Positions 37,997 through 50,260 of a stretch of 64,000 nucleotides of DNA are shown here, in pieces. Source of the DNA: Caprimulgus europaeus. Taxonomy: Eukaryota; Chordata; Aves; Caprimulgiformes; Caprimulgidae. The stretch is from NCBI GenBank assembly GCA_907165065.1, contig OU015528.1, positions 72,831,474-72,895,473 of the forward strand, in the 5' to 3' direction. Position numbers and translations under genes: made by a program. The notes under the pieces are model-generated. The model saw only the letters and a program-made list of their open reading frames with translations, was not told the origin of the DNA and searched no databases. The stretch's first letter is position 1, and every line of letters begins with the position of its first letter.

Positions 37997-38891
37997 GGGA
38001 ATATAACTTTTATAGTTATTTGGAAATTAATCTATATTAAGCATCTTATATAAATCATCAATAAAAATTATTAGAACAGTATTAACTCAGAAAATAACAG
38101 CATCAGAAAACAGGTTTCAGATCCTCAGAATTTAATAATCTGTTACTATAATTTTTCAAAATATTAATGGTTGACTTAATAGTATTCATGGTGATAAGAC
38201 TAACATGTAGAAATGCTGCTATTTTCCTGTGAAGTGACTGTGAGTAAACACCACCCTGGGCAGTGGTGAGGTGGAGACAGGAACTATCTTAGTTGACCAT
38301 AAATCCAAGTTTGAGGAGAGTTAAGGGCAGATCTGTAAAGTAAATACCATCTCTGTCATTAAAAATCTCTCTACCATTACTTCATTTTTTCCTACATCAG
38401 AAATTGAGTATTGTGGGTCACCAGTTTTGTTCCTTCTCAAATGATTTCTTATTTTACTTCTGTGTTTCTGTAGCTGCCTAATATCTAAGAAAAGCACTAT
38501 TTTCAACTTTTTTTACCATGGCTTCCCTAGAGCAGAAGTATACAGTCAGGTTTTCTCCAGCCGGGGAAATCAGAGTGGTTAGAACATCCATAGTGTTAGG
38601 GAAGTCCCAAACTGGGAAAGTCATCTTCTTGATTATTGCATCTCCTTTGCCAACTGAGTAAAGGCAGTGTTCCTGCTGTAGCTAACTTTTGCTTAAACCA
38701 AGCACTTCAGTGTCCATCAATGTTTGTCTGCAAACATTTATGAACTCTATGAGACCAAAACTAATCTCCAGTTGAAGCCAACATAAGATTCAAGGAGAGT
38801 ACTCTCATTGCTTGTGCCAGCTTTGTTTTCTGGTGAAGTGACATATACCTTCGGACAGGTCAACCAATGGATATAATTCACATGATCTTTG

Positions 38892-38950
38892 AAAACAAAA
38901 CAAAACAAAACAAATCCCAGTAAAAAAAAAAAAAAAAAAACACAAAAAAA
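38892..38950 (+). repeat. A-rich tract with C interruptions
   Basis: AAAAC units, then A19 at 38922-38940. Low complexity. Confidence 0.95.
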
Positions 38951-41900
38951 TGATGACTGGTAGAGTGAAAGGCATATCCACAAAATATGTGGTAACAGCT
39001 TTCTTCTGACAAAGCTTTTCACTAGACAGAATATTCACTGAAACAACAGAATCATTAAACTATCCACTTTGTCATGATTTTTTGAATTATATTTACAGTA
39101 GTTGTTCTTTTTCCATCTCCCCCTCACACTCTTTAAATCAACTAAGCACTGTTTTCTGTTCAAAGCTGTAGAGAGGTCATGAAAGCTGAAGAGGTTACAC
39201 GTGGTAGAAAGAATCACTTCGTGCATTTAAAAGACATAAGCAAGACAAGCTAAAAAAAAAATTTTTAATTATTTTACTTAATACTATCTCAGCTCCTCTC
39301 TGCTGTAAACTCTGACCAGTGTAAATAATGAACTCTAATGAGAATAGAGCAGAATGAGGACTAAGTAACCTCGGTTTTTTTGGATCCATTACTGACCATA
39401 AGAGTGTCTCAAGGTGCTATGCTATCAGAAGATAAACTTTAAATTGCTACAATAAGTTGGGACTCCTGCTGCATGCAAAAAGAGGCAGTGCTCATGTATA
39501 ATATAGGATTATGACCTATTATCCTACTCAGGATCTGATCTGTAGGTTCGCTAAGCAGCTTCAGCTTACATTTAGTTTCTGATGGGGCTTATTTTCATTC
39601 TAGACCAATTCTTTAGATTAATATAAAAAGACAAAACCCCTCTAAATTAAAATAAAAAATTATTACTATTCCATTATTCAATATTTTTTCAAGTAATCCA
39701 GTATTCATCATATAATATCGTTCCAATGGCTAGTGTTTGAATAAATAGATATATCCTAAAATTCCATCATATCTATGTTTCTATATTTTGAACTACCTTT
39801 GTGGCATTCAAATATAACCTTTTTTTTTTTTTTTTCAACTGCCCATGATTATTCTATTTCAGTGGTTCCAGTCTGCTTTTCAAACAGTTTGGAATTAACA
39901 TAATTTTTTAATTATATATTTTACCATTATTAATCTTAGTCACTAAAAATATGCAATTGATATAAGAAATTTCTAACTCATTCTTTGAGTTCAATGTTTT
40001 CATAACCTCCCCGTATGTAACGATTCCTTTTACAAACATCTGATAACCATCTGTGTTATTGTTTATGAAATAAGATCTCTTTTCTTACATCACTTTGTTT
40101 TGTTTGCTTGTTGCTTTTTTTGCCTTTCTTTGTTCTTTTTTATTTACAATTTCTTTTGCAGTTAAGCATCATAGTGTCTGAGGAATCTTCAGGCTAGTCA
40201 GACAATGAGTTATTAAACTAAACCAAAGATCCAACAGTATGAAAATCACATTATGGTGATAAAGGATGAAGAAATATGAAAAAGCTACAAGAACATAACT
40301 AAAAAATATTTTTCACATATAACCTTGAAACTGTTATGTTATAATAAATAATAGTCCTCAATAACTACAAATTAATTTAAAAGAAATAAAAGAATCAGTT
40401 GAATATGTTGGTTTCTCAACACAGAGGAAAAATCACTTAAAAGATGTGGTATAAAGATAGAATGGACTGAACTGACATACATGAAAAAAAATAATCAGCT
40501 ACTCTCTTCATTTTTATTTTCCCTTTTGTTTTCCCTGTGATATTCATTCTTGTATTGGAGGCAAATATTATCAGCTGCCTATCATCCAAATTATTAAGCT
40601 CATTATATTCTGAACATATTCTTTTGTGCCAACATAGCAACAGGATGGATAATTCATACTAACCCTGTAACTATATATGACTTGAATGAATTCTAGCTAC
40701 TTTGTAAGTAGAAATGAAAAAAAACCCAAAAAACCAACCCTACATTTGTTAGTTATTACTCCTTGGTTTTCCCAAATACTTTCTATTAATGAAAGTAAGC
40801 TACTGGTGACTGAGATTATAAAAAATACAAGGATATGGCAAGTCTTCATATATAAATCTGTATTTGTGTTTTCATTGTCATTTATGGAGTAAAAGTACAC
40901 TGTTTTGAACATTAAATTTTACTAATTTAAAACAGTATAAACCATTGCACATTAAAATCTGTTATCTAAGGAAATCCAGTGATGAGGTATAGCATTCCAA
41001 GGGCTAATTTCTTGTCTTTTATCAGATTTTTCATTGCATATCTGATAAATAGGAGCTGTTAGATTAATATTCAAAAATAACACAAAAATACCAAATTACA
41101 AAAATCAGAAAAGTAAATCACAGAAGTCAGAAAAGGAAGAGAAACAATTCTTACTTATCTCTAGTTGTGGTTAAGGGAGAGTTAGCCTCTATTAATAGTA
41201 CTATACCTCTTCACAAAGCTAATGTCTCCATGGACAACTTCAATGGAGTGTTGATTTGTCATACCTAACCCAGGAAAACCAGAGTGAATGAAACACAACA
41301 CAGTAGCTCTTTACTCTGCTTTCTGCTCATAAACACTATAATTTTTTTTGTTTGTGCCCATAAAAGGCAGAATACACTACAAATGCGTGGTCCTTCGGAA
41401 GAAGCTATTTTACTGCAGAATGCGGGTCATTGTGTATACACTGAGGTGGAAGATAATTGTGGGGAATTGCAGTAGGATTGGACTTTGTTGAAAGCTCCTA
41501 CACATTCAGAATGTAAAACTGAAGCCAAAGTCTATAAACTGTTGGACATTTTGTGCGGATTAACCATCGTTATGTTTATGCTAGCTGTAATTAGACCACA
41601 TTGCAAGACATCATCACACAAGCAGACTTTATTATAACTAAGCATTACTTTTTAGGAGTTTTACAAACTTATGATAGTGGTAGGGTGGTTCTACTTCCAC
41701 AATATATCAAAGAAATACTGATAGTATCTGTAGATTTTTTTTACAATTAGTTTCCTGCAGAGTTATTTCCATATTATTTTCTTATTGTGCAATAAACAAA
41801 ATTTCTTCGTCCCTTAAACAGATCTATTATGGAAGTTTAAGGGCCAAATGTCTTTCTATTGCTTATTTCAATGTTAAAATATTTGCCATTGAAGCCAAGA

Positions 41901-41959
41901 TTTAGTTAACACAAACCCAGCAAACTAAGCCTTTCATTCCTTAACTGCTTTTCTTTATC

Positions 41960-42340
41960 TGTGAAAGACTAAAAAATGTCTTTTTAGCTGGCATCAGTGG
42001 CTTTGGGGAGTATTTTACAGTAAATTTTTGCAAATGCCCATTTCAGGTTTATTGGCCTCACAGCAGAGATTACAGACGACCACACAATTGGAATGGTCAT
42101 TTTTCTTTGCATTAGCAGAATACATTTAGAATGGCAGCAGCTAACCTTAGGGGAACCTGGGCTAATGAATGATGCTTCGTGGAAAATGTTTCAACATTTA
42201 AGAGGGAGGGTTGAGGGGAATCTTCAAAGATCCAAAACTCACAGTGAAAGCCAATCAAAATGTGTTCCTAATTCCCTGTGCTTTGTTTTTGTTCTAATTA
42301 TCTCCCAGCCTTCAATCATTTCTAAGTACACTGCAAGGAC
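41960..42340. promoter_or_regulatory. possible conserved noncoding element
   Basis: Single-copy sequence of balanced composition with recurring factor-site cores: 'ttttgcaaatgcc' near 42028, 'tttgcattagc' near 42105, 'gctaatgaatgatgc' near 42161, 'ccaatcaaaatg' near 42250. A plus-strand frame (42093-42368, 91 codons) crosses it but shows no family signature. Inference only. Confidence 0.25.
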
Positions 42341-44120
42341 AGGAGAAAAAAAAAAAATCATGTTCTAATAACTTCTGGGTATAAAATTCTTCATTTAATT
42401 ATAATGAAGTGACATTTGTACATGAGAGAGACTTTCTTTGCCATAGCAGGATGGCACGCCATAGTATTTGGAAAAAATGTATGCTTAAGCAAAGGATGCA
42501 TCCACAACAACAAAGATTATGGAATCCTACAAACTCCTTCAGCTTTTAAAAGAAGCTTGTTTTCTTCTCTGAAATTGTGTATATATGAAGTGATTTGATT
42601 GTTCTTTTTTTTTTTATTCAATGAAAGGAATACATGAACAACAACTATTGCTTGGGTTTAAAAGCTCATCTTTTTTTATTTATGTTTTGGCTGCTCACTT
42701 CATAATCACATCATAAAGAATCATTGATCTAGAGTTAGAAAGACTATTATATCATCTCGTTAATCCTCTTTCAAAGTTAGCATATGATACAGTTCACCCA
42801 CAGAGACTAGCAGAGACAACTGTCTTTTGCAGAAATTATATGAAAATATAGGAACATGGGTCAATCTTATCCATATTCATTGCCTTTCTAGTCACTTCTT
42901 ACACAAGGAATGAATTTGGAGACATAAACAGTAGTTAAAAATAAACGCTTAAAAGCTAGCTCCATATACTGTTTTCTTTACATGTCTGAATAATACAAAA
43001 ATGGAGAATGAAAATGAAAAACATATTGCCAAGATCTGTAAGTAACACTGTTTATTAATACAGTAGTTAAACCAGTTTTCAAATAAACTGTCAACCAGCC
43101 AAAGGCATCTTTTCTGAAAGCGTAAAAAACACATACCACATTTTAAGTAAACAAAAAATTACTTTATGGATATGTTCTGCATGATATCACACAAGAAAGA
43201 TGAAAATCAAAAGCTAAAGAAATTAAATCACTGATTTATATGAGTTTGTCACTCTGGAAAACTTAGACACAAAACCAGTAAATTAAGTCTGGAAACCAGA
43301 GACCTTAACAGTCCAATGTTCAGAACCACAAAGACTGGGTAATTGCCAGCGTGTATGTGCTTCGTATGTTCTGAAGATTCAGAAGTCTCTGAAAAACTTA
43401 GATATTTGTTAAATTAAAGGGTTTTCTCAATGTTCAGAATAAACTAACATTAGTATATACACAGTTCTTTTACCAGTAGATCACAAACATTCCTACTATA
43501 ATAATCTAAAAATAGTCTACAGTCTGAGTAATATCACTAGATTGAACGAGTCACTTTGAAGTTTTGGGGTAAAGACATCATATTACACAATTAATAGTGT
43601 ATGAAGGAGTTTTTTCATCAACTCCACATTGTACTAATTCATTTTTTATAGAACTAATTTCATGATGATCCCAATTTGATCACATTGAACTGTCAGAATT
43701 ACTCTTTCAAAACAAGGATAGATCATCTTTAAAGAAGAAAAGATACTACAGCTTTCATGTAAAACTGTTATTTGCTCTATGTTGTGACTAGAAAGATGAT
43801 ACTAGCTTGTACTTTCTTTTAGCTTGTACTTACTTCCTTTTGAGGATTGGGAAATGGGATATGATAGTCATATAGTCTATATGATAACTTTGAATATTGA
43901 AAAATACTGATTAAAATATAAAACTAGAAACCTGTGAATTCAACGGCAGTAACTTCACCAGTCCTCTTAGCCATAAGAATTTAAGAAACATTTTAAAAGC
44001 ACAGGACATGATTCTCATAAAATTAAAAAAAACCCTTTTTGTACATTTTATATATTAAAATAGACCTAACATCATACAATATTCATCCAGGGCATATACT
44101 GGTATTTTATTATAGTTCCA

Positions 44121-44162
44121 GGGGGGGGAAATTGTCTCTTTATATAATTGTCTCTTTATATA
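44121..44162 (+). repeat. G8 run and 16-bp perfect tandem duplication
   Basis: G8 at 44121-44128, then the unit 'attgtctctttatata' at 44131-44146 repeated exactly at 44147-44162. Perfect identity suggests a recent or length-variable event. Confidence 0.97.
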
Positions 44163-47100
44163 ATTGGCAGCAGTTGAAGAAACAAAGAAGAGTTTACAAA
44201 CTTCTTTGATTTGGTGTACGGTTGTGTCTGATCAACTTCAGTTTATCAGAAAAATATGGTCAAATGAGAGCTAGTGCAATTCCCCTAACTTTCAGGCCAA
44301 TGAATCATTAATGAATTTGAAACACTGAACAGAAATATTATATTATGCTTACTAATCCGGGACTTTCCTTTTACTTTAATAATTTGATTTACTAAATAAA
44401 TGCATATGGAATTATTTTTGTTCCCAATTATCTAGACCTAATAAGCTTTCTTTTTATAAACTCCACAAGACATGAAAAAATGTTCCATATTTCTCAAACA
44501 AAGAACAAATATCTTCATTGCAAAAATATATATTTTATCTAGCATTGGAAGGAATAGTTAAGCAAAGTTCTGGACTCCTTGCCTTACATCCAGGAATTAT
44601 AGCCTGATCTTTTTTCCCCATGCAAAATATTAACCTTTGCCAAGTATATAAGACAATAATTAAAACCAGGTCTAAATCCTTTATCAATCAAGATTTCAAA
44701 GATGTTGCAGCAGACAGATGCTATTTCAAGCTAAGATGAAAGCTTCACATTATCATGATCACAATTTATGCAGTGTATGACTCTACAAGCAGAATTAAAC
44801 TGAGGGAAGATTTAAAAAATTGTGGCTTTGTTTGAAAAAGGAGAACTAGCTCCCTGCTTGCAATTAGTAGGTGAAAAGCCAGGAGAAGAATTTCACTGAT
44901 ACATACTTTGCAAAGGTACCTCACTTACGTAGCTGTGAGGCTGAAAGTGAATCAAAGCATCTCCAGAGAGAATGAACAGTGGCTGTACTTGAACATGATA
45001 CCTCAAGGGAATGAATCTCTTCCAAAGCACTATTTCAAACTAGGGTGGCCAATAAGCAACAGAAGCCAGAAATATAGGGGGATTGTGGGTTTTGTGTTTT
45101 CTTTTTTTTTTTTTTTTTTAAACCATGGGCTACATGACCTTCTAATTTAAACCACAGATAAGGAGATGAACAGTGTGAACAGTGCCCTTCAACTCCAGAA
45201 AGCAGTATAAACAAACTATAGTGAATGTCGCTAAGCAGGTTCTTACATGTCCATTGAAGTGAATAAATACATCTTTTTTCAAATTCTTATAAATTTTGCA
45301 TCTAAATACTAAAACTATAGTTATCATCAATCCAGCCATGACATGGTCATTTAGTTATTGGATCTTCTGATCACTTAAACTGGAGTTTTTATTCCTGTCC
45401 AGTTTCTGTGGTGCTTTATTGCACATTTAACACATAGTTTAAACAAAATTTGTCTGTAAAAACAGATTTTAAAATGGTAGAGCAGATTTTTTAAACTGTT
45501 CTTACAATTTACCATTCAAATGTAAAAATAGAAGACTCATTTTTAACTGTCATTCATTTGCTTAAAAAAAAAGTGGTTTATTTCAAATTATGAGATAGCA
45601 ATGACTTTATCTAGGTTTTCTGAGTAATTTTTAAAAGTGCTGTCCTAAATTATCATCTGATTATACTATGAACAAAGCATTGTACCTGTTGTCTCATGTC
45701 TCCACTAACTTCTATGTTAGTGATCACTGAGTATGGTAATTATTCAATTGTTTAATTTTTTTTTAAACAAAAAATATTTATTAAAATTTCATATTTTTAA
45801 TATTTTTTATTTCAGAAGGTATTTATATAAACATAATCACTACACCTGATTATTTCTTATTATTCAACCCTAATGACGAGTGTTTTGTAGGGAGTGGGAA
45901 CATTTTAAACATTTACATTCCTAGAAGAACTTTCTTCTTTACCTAAATGTGATAACAATTTGCCTGAATATCAAAGCTGCAGTATACAGTTTGACATTAT
46001 TCAGTACTCAGATAACGTAACTCATTTATCACATCTTTGAGCTCTTCAGTCAGTCTACAGCTGAGGAAATTTCTTTGTCTTGCTTTTCCCAGGACAATTA
46101 TTCTAGATATATTGCTTTCATGGGAGATGTTAACCAAAAGCACTGCTTTCTTTCAGCCTTGCCCTGAAAGTCTCTCTTGGCAAATAAGAAATATGAAACA
46201 CATTGTTTAGATTTTACCAAACCTAAATCACCACAAGGAGGAAAGAAGGGGTAACTCGAACATTCACTAGAAAGTTAAATTTGGGAAAGGCAAACCACCC
46301 AGGAGGGAAGTTTTTGTAAGATATTTTCTGATAATAAATAAGAAACTACTCTCTTATCAAAGGCAATCCTTTCCCCTTGCCAATGTAACAAAGCATAAAA
46401 ATAATGTAGTTGGCACTTCAAAACTCATGAAATTTTGGGGTTGCTGAATTAAAGCTTTCTAATCCTCTCTATAGCTGCTGTCTACTTGCCCATGAACCTG
46501 TTATTGGAAGGAGATCCAGAGGGACCACCCATCCAGAGCCCCTATCACCAAGCAGAGAAGTGCCAAGTTTAATCCTGAGGGGAGACTTTTACCCCCCCTG
46601 CATATCCAACACTTCCATCAAACTACAGGGTTGAGTGACAAGAGATATAATGTTTTGTAATGAGAGGCTAATTTTTCAGGAATTATACGTGGGGGCAAGG
46701 GGTCTCTGTAGCAGAGCTGTGTCAATGAAAATGCCACAATGGTGATATCACATCCAGGTTGCTAAGATTACCACCTACTGATGTCCCAAAGGTGGAGCCT
46801 AAAGAATGAACTTCATAGATTTAGCTATGAGTTCATGTTACAGAATGCAACCATATGTTGGCACTTAGGTTGTGGAAGTAAAACTCCCAACAATGAGAGG
46901 AACTGATAAGAAAAAGTATGGGAGAGAGAGAAAATCAAGTACAAATATAACAATAACATTCTCATATTTACATACAATCAGAACATAAGATTTGTTGGAT
47001 TGTTCAGAGCAAAATAGCTTTTCACTTAAATATGTTGAAACACCCACATACCAGCTATTCTGAAGTAACAGATTTTTATTTCTAATTTATTATTCAGTAA

Positions 47101-48507
47101 AATAGTTTAATAAGGGTAAGCAGAGGCTAGAAAATAAACTTTAGTTGCCTTTAATTGTTTTTAGCATTATATTTGCTTGTTTGGAAGTTGTGAAAAATTA
47201 TTTATGATGAAAAGTATTGATGGTAAGGTAAATGCATGAGTACTCTGATTGCCTCAGGGTGGGAAGAATGACTCTTCTCACACACAAAAGTACTTGACCC
47301 AGGGAATACATTCAAAAATTGGGGTCAAATGTGCACCAGCTCAGTTAATTTATAAAGGCCTCATTTGTCACAAGAAAAAAAAATAAAAATCAAGAAAATG
47401 ATGGGAAAAAACCACAAACCACCAAACTGATGAGATCCTAGATTTTCACAATAGCTTCAGGTGTAAACAACAGCTGCTAAAGCAAGACATTGCACTATAT
47501 CTAAGTACCACAGCTTAAACAAGGGATAATAAAAATGTACTCTAAATCTCCTCTGGTTCAGTTGAATACTCCAGTGTGAAATTCATTACTGAATGCAAGT
47601 TCAGGCTTTTGTTTCAGTCAACCCTCCCTTAAATCTTCGATTGACAGTTCTCTTAGTCGGCACTTAAGTTTAGAAGATAGATCTAAAAAAGGTTGATAAA
47701 GGTTAATTACCAGAATGATGTTGGCAACAGGGTAAAAACATGAAACAAACAGAAAGAATGAGGGTACTATTGAAAGGCTTTTCTTTTTTTAAAGAAAGAA
47801 AAATCAGAGCAGCAGAAACAATTACTAAATAACAAAAAGAAAGGGGGAATAGTTACAGTTGCTCATTTGCTGTGCTGTAAGGTTCGCAAGTTCTTTTTAA
47901 AAATGGAAATAACAAGCATTACTACCTTATTTTTAGTATATGGGTAAAAAATATAAATTATTACTCCTTTGTTTGTTTGCATATGTGCTTTAAGACATGA
48001 TATGTAGCTTCACGCAAGGAGACTGATTCTGTTTTTACACTTGATCACATTTTTTGTGACTTTTATTTCTGGGGCTGATGAGTAGAGAAATGACTGGCTA
48101 AAAAAATGGTGGATATTCATGAGACATGAGTTCCTAACCTGCAATAATGGTTTAATGGAATAACATTTTGTCCAAAATTACATGGATGCCAAGAATGCAA
48201 CCATTCTTGTGACCATTGCATGCTTTGGTAGTGGAAGCTATATTAAATATTTAGCGAAATGCTTCGTTGGTCTACCTTGTAGCTTTTTCCCATTGATATA
48301 ATGGATCCTACAGAGACAGCAATACCTCCATAATCTTTCTGCATACTATGCTACCTACAGTGAAGGAAATTTTTGTTAAAACAAGACAAATATCTTTATT
48401 CTTCCTAAATAACTTGATAAAATCTCACAAGCATAGATGTAGCCTTATTCTTGTGGAAAGACAGTGGAATGGAATCTGTTTCTTTTATTCTCTATTTTCT
48501 TACCTAG
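44163..48507. other. anonymous sequence
   Basis: No recognised gene or repeat family. T18 at 45102-45119. A somewhat GC-richer unassigned stretch lies at 46480-46810, including a C7 run near 46591. The plus-strand frame 44908-45150 and the minus frames at 45142-45339 and 46865-47047 are unrecognised. Confidence 0.5.
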
Positions 48508-48599
48508 ACCATAATCCAGTGGAAAAGGAGGATCCTAATAATGCAACTGAGGAGCACGAAATCAGTATATCCAGCACATCTGAGGCAGCTTTAATCTAG
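48508..48599 (+). CDS. candidate terminal coding exon, unidentified protein
   Basis: A long pyrimidine tract (48478-48505) ends in 'acctag', giving a 3' splice site at 48506-48507. From there one frame stays open to TAG at 48597-48599. The first two bases complete a codon from an upstream exon, followed by 29 full codons. The peptide is acidic and polar and ends HEISISSTSEAALI, which looks like a cytoplasmic C-terminus with a hydrophobic last residue, as in some PDZ ligands. AATAAA follows at 48889-48894, then a GT-rich stretch at 48918-48943, the expected order for 3' end formation. I do not recognise the protein. Without an upstream exon or conservation this may be chance. The open frame itself extends back to 48348, so the start is set by the acceptor only. 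Confidence 0.22.
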
Positions 48600-48888
48600 C
48601 AAACTTCGGTAAAAAATTCTCATTCAGCTGTAAAAGGTTCAGCACACGAGTAAATTCCTGCAGTAGATTTATGATTTGATTCAGGCCATGTTGTAAGCTA
48701 CATTTTTACAGCAACACTACAGCAGTTATCAACAAATTATAGCTAGATTACAGTTATACTGAAAGCAACTATATATATTTCAACCATACATCTAAGTCTT
48801 AGCATAGATACAGACTTATTTCAATTCAAGTATACTTTTCACATTTCTAAACAAATTTATTTTTTCCCTATTGGTGGGTAAAAACAGC

Positions 48889-48943
48889 AATAAAATTGAA
48901 ACACAACAATATACATTTGAGGTTAGGTGTGGATAATGTTGCT
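48889..48943 (+). terminator. possible poly(A) signal with GT-rich downstream element
   Basis: AATAAA at 48889-48894 and a G/T-rich segment about 25-50 bases later. It is listed because it lies 290 bp after the stop of the candidate exon. AATAAA is common by chance in AT-rich DNA. Confidence 0.25.
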
Positions 48944-49288
48944 TTGACACTGAAATAATAGAAGAAAAAAAATACTCAAAGGACTTGATTTTATGAGGAC
49001 AATTGTGCCATAACTCGTGTCTGCTCCAAATTTGACGCAATTCTCCTCTTTCTCAAGATATTTATATTATACATTGCACAATAACTGTCTTTGGATTAAT
49101 ATTCTTCCATACTCATCAAGCTTGAGAAGGTAAATTTAATTCATGATTTCCTAACCAAATACATTGGGCAATTAGATGGGATAAAAGAATAATAAGAAAG
49201 GAAATATCATCACTGTCATTGTATGAGCAATTAATCCTATAGCCTAGACAGCAGAGATAGATGATACTGACCTTCATCAAGCTACTGA
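48944..49288. other. anonymous sequence
   Basis: Nothing recognised. The minus-strand frame 49116-49331 runs into the CR1 and is not a gene. Confidence 0.5.
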
Positions 49289-49975
49289 AATCACAGGATG
49301 TCAGGGATTGGAAGGAACCTCGAAAGATCATCTAGTCCAAACCCCCTACCAGAGCAGGATCACCTACAGTAGATCACACAGGAACACATCCAGGCAGGTT
49401 TTGAATGTCTCCAGAGAAGGAGACTCCGCAACCTCTCTGGGCAGCCTGTCCCAGTGGCCTGTCACTCTCACAGTGAAAAAAGTTTTTCCTTATGTTTACA
49501 TGGAACCTCCTATGCTCCAGCTTACACCCATCGCCCCTTGTCCTACCACTGACCATGACTGAGAAGAGCCGGGCTCCATCCTCCTGACATTTGCCCTTTA
49601 CATGTTTATAAGCATTAATGAGGTCATCCTTCAGTCTCCTTTTCTCCAAGCTAAAGAGACCCAGCTCCCTCATTATTTTCTCATAAGGAAGATGTTCCAC
49701 TCCATCATCTTGGTGGCTCTGTGCTGGACTCTCTCGAGCAGCTCCCTGTCCTTCTTGAACTGTGGGGCCCAGAACTGGACACAATATTCCAGATGCGCCT
49801 CACCAGGGCAGAGTAGAGGGGGAAGAGAACCTCTCTTGACCTACTAACCACACCCCTTTTAATACACCCCAGGATGCCATTGGCCTTCTTGGCCACAAAC
49901 GCTCAGAGCTGGCTCATGGTCATCCTGCTGTCCACCAGGACTTCCAGGTCCATTTCCCCTACACTGCTCTTCAAA
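49289..49975 (-). mobile_element. CR1 LINE, 5'-truncated, ORF2 C-terminus
   Basis: On the minus strand this is the last ~690 bp of a CR1. The 3' end is at low coordinates ('gggattggaaggaacctc' near 49303 and 'gatcatctagtcc' near 49327 are its reverse complement). Two minus frames carry the ORF2 C-terminal region after the RT domain. One is 49705-49896 ([12 protein letters not shown] at its start). The other is 49374-49784 (contains [16 protein letters not shown] and [14 protein letters not shown]). They are different reading frames, so at least one frameshift splits the protein, and the final part is shifted as well. The element cannot move by itself. It is less diverged than the CR1 copies at 5, 7 and 32 kb. 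Confidence 0.96.
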
Positions 49976-50064
49976 TTCATACCAGTGTTACTATTCTGAT
50001 CAACAAAAATTAAACATCAACAGCAAAAATGCGTAAGTTTTGGTACAATGAAGATAACACAGGA

Positions 50065-50260
50065 AGAGGGTAGATTTAGATTAGATATTAGGCACAAATT
50101 CTTTCCTGTGAAGGTGGTCAGAGGCTGGAATAGGTTGCCCAAGGAAGGGTTCAAGGCCAAGTTGGATGAGGCTTTGAGCAACCTGGTCTAGTGGAAGGTG
50201 TCCCTGTTCATGGCAGGGAAGGGTGGAACGAAATGATACCAAATACCATTCTGATTATAA
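50065..50260 (+). mobile_element. CR1 LINE 3' fragment with internal deletion
   Basis: Sense-order landmarks: 'tagatttagattagatatta' near 50071, 'aataggttgccc' near 50129, 'agcaacctggtctagtggaa' near 50178, 'catggcaggg' near 50209. The element then reads 'ggtggaacgaaatgat' and jumps to 'ccaaataccattctgatta' (from 50239), which resembles the terminal region. About 20 bp just before the end therefore appear deleted. The 'ggtctagtggaaggtg' type 3' end differs from that of the neighbour at 49289-49975, so they are separate insertions. Confidence 0.9.

Larger units (their letters stand above)
37997..44120. other. anonymous AT-rich sequence
   Basis: No recognised gene. Seen: an A/C tract at 38892-38950 with A19, T16 at 39820-39835, and a conserved-element candidate at 41960-42340. 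Open frames are 60-91 codons on both strands and none has a recognisable motif. The two overlapping minus frames near 38747-39038 owe their Phe/Leu runs to the A tract. Confidence 0.5.

Noticed and set aside
49374-49784. 136-codon minus-strand open frame as a host gene
   Set aside because: It is the C-terminal part of CR1 ORF2, in a truncated and frameshifted copy.
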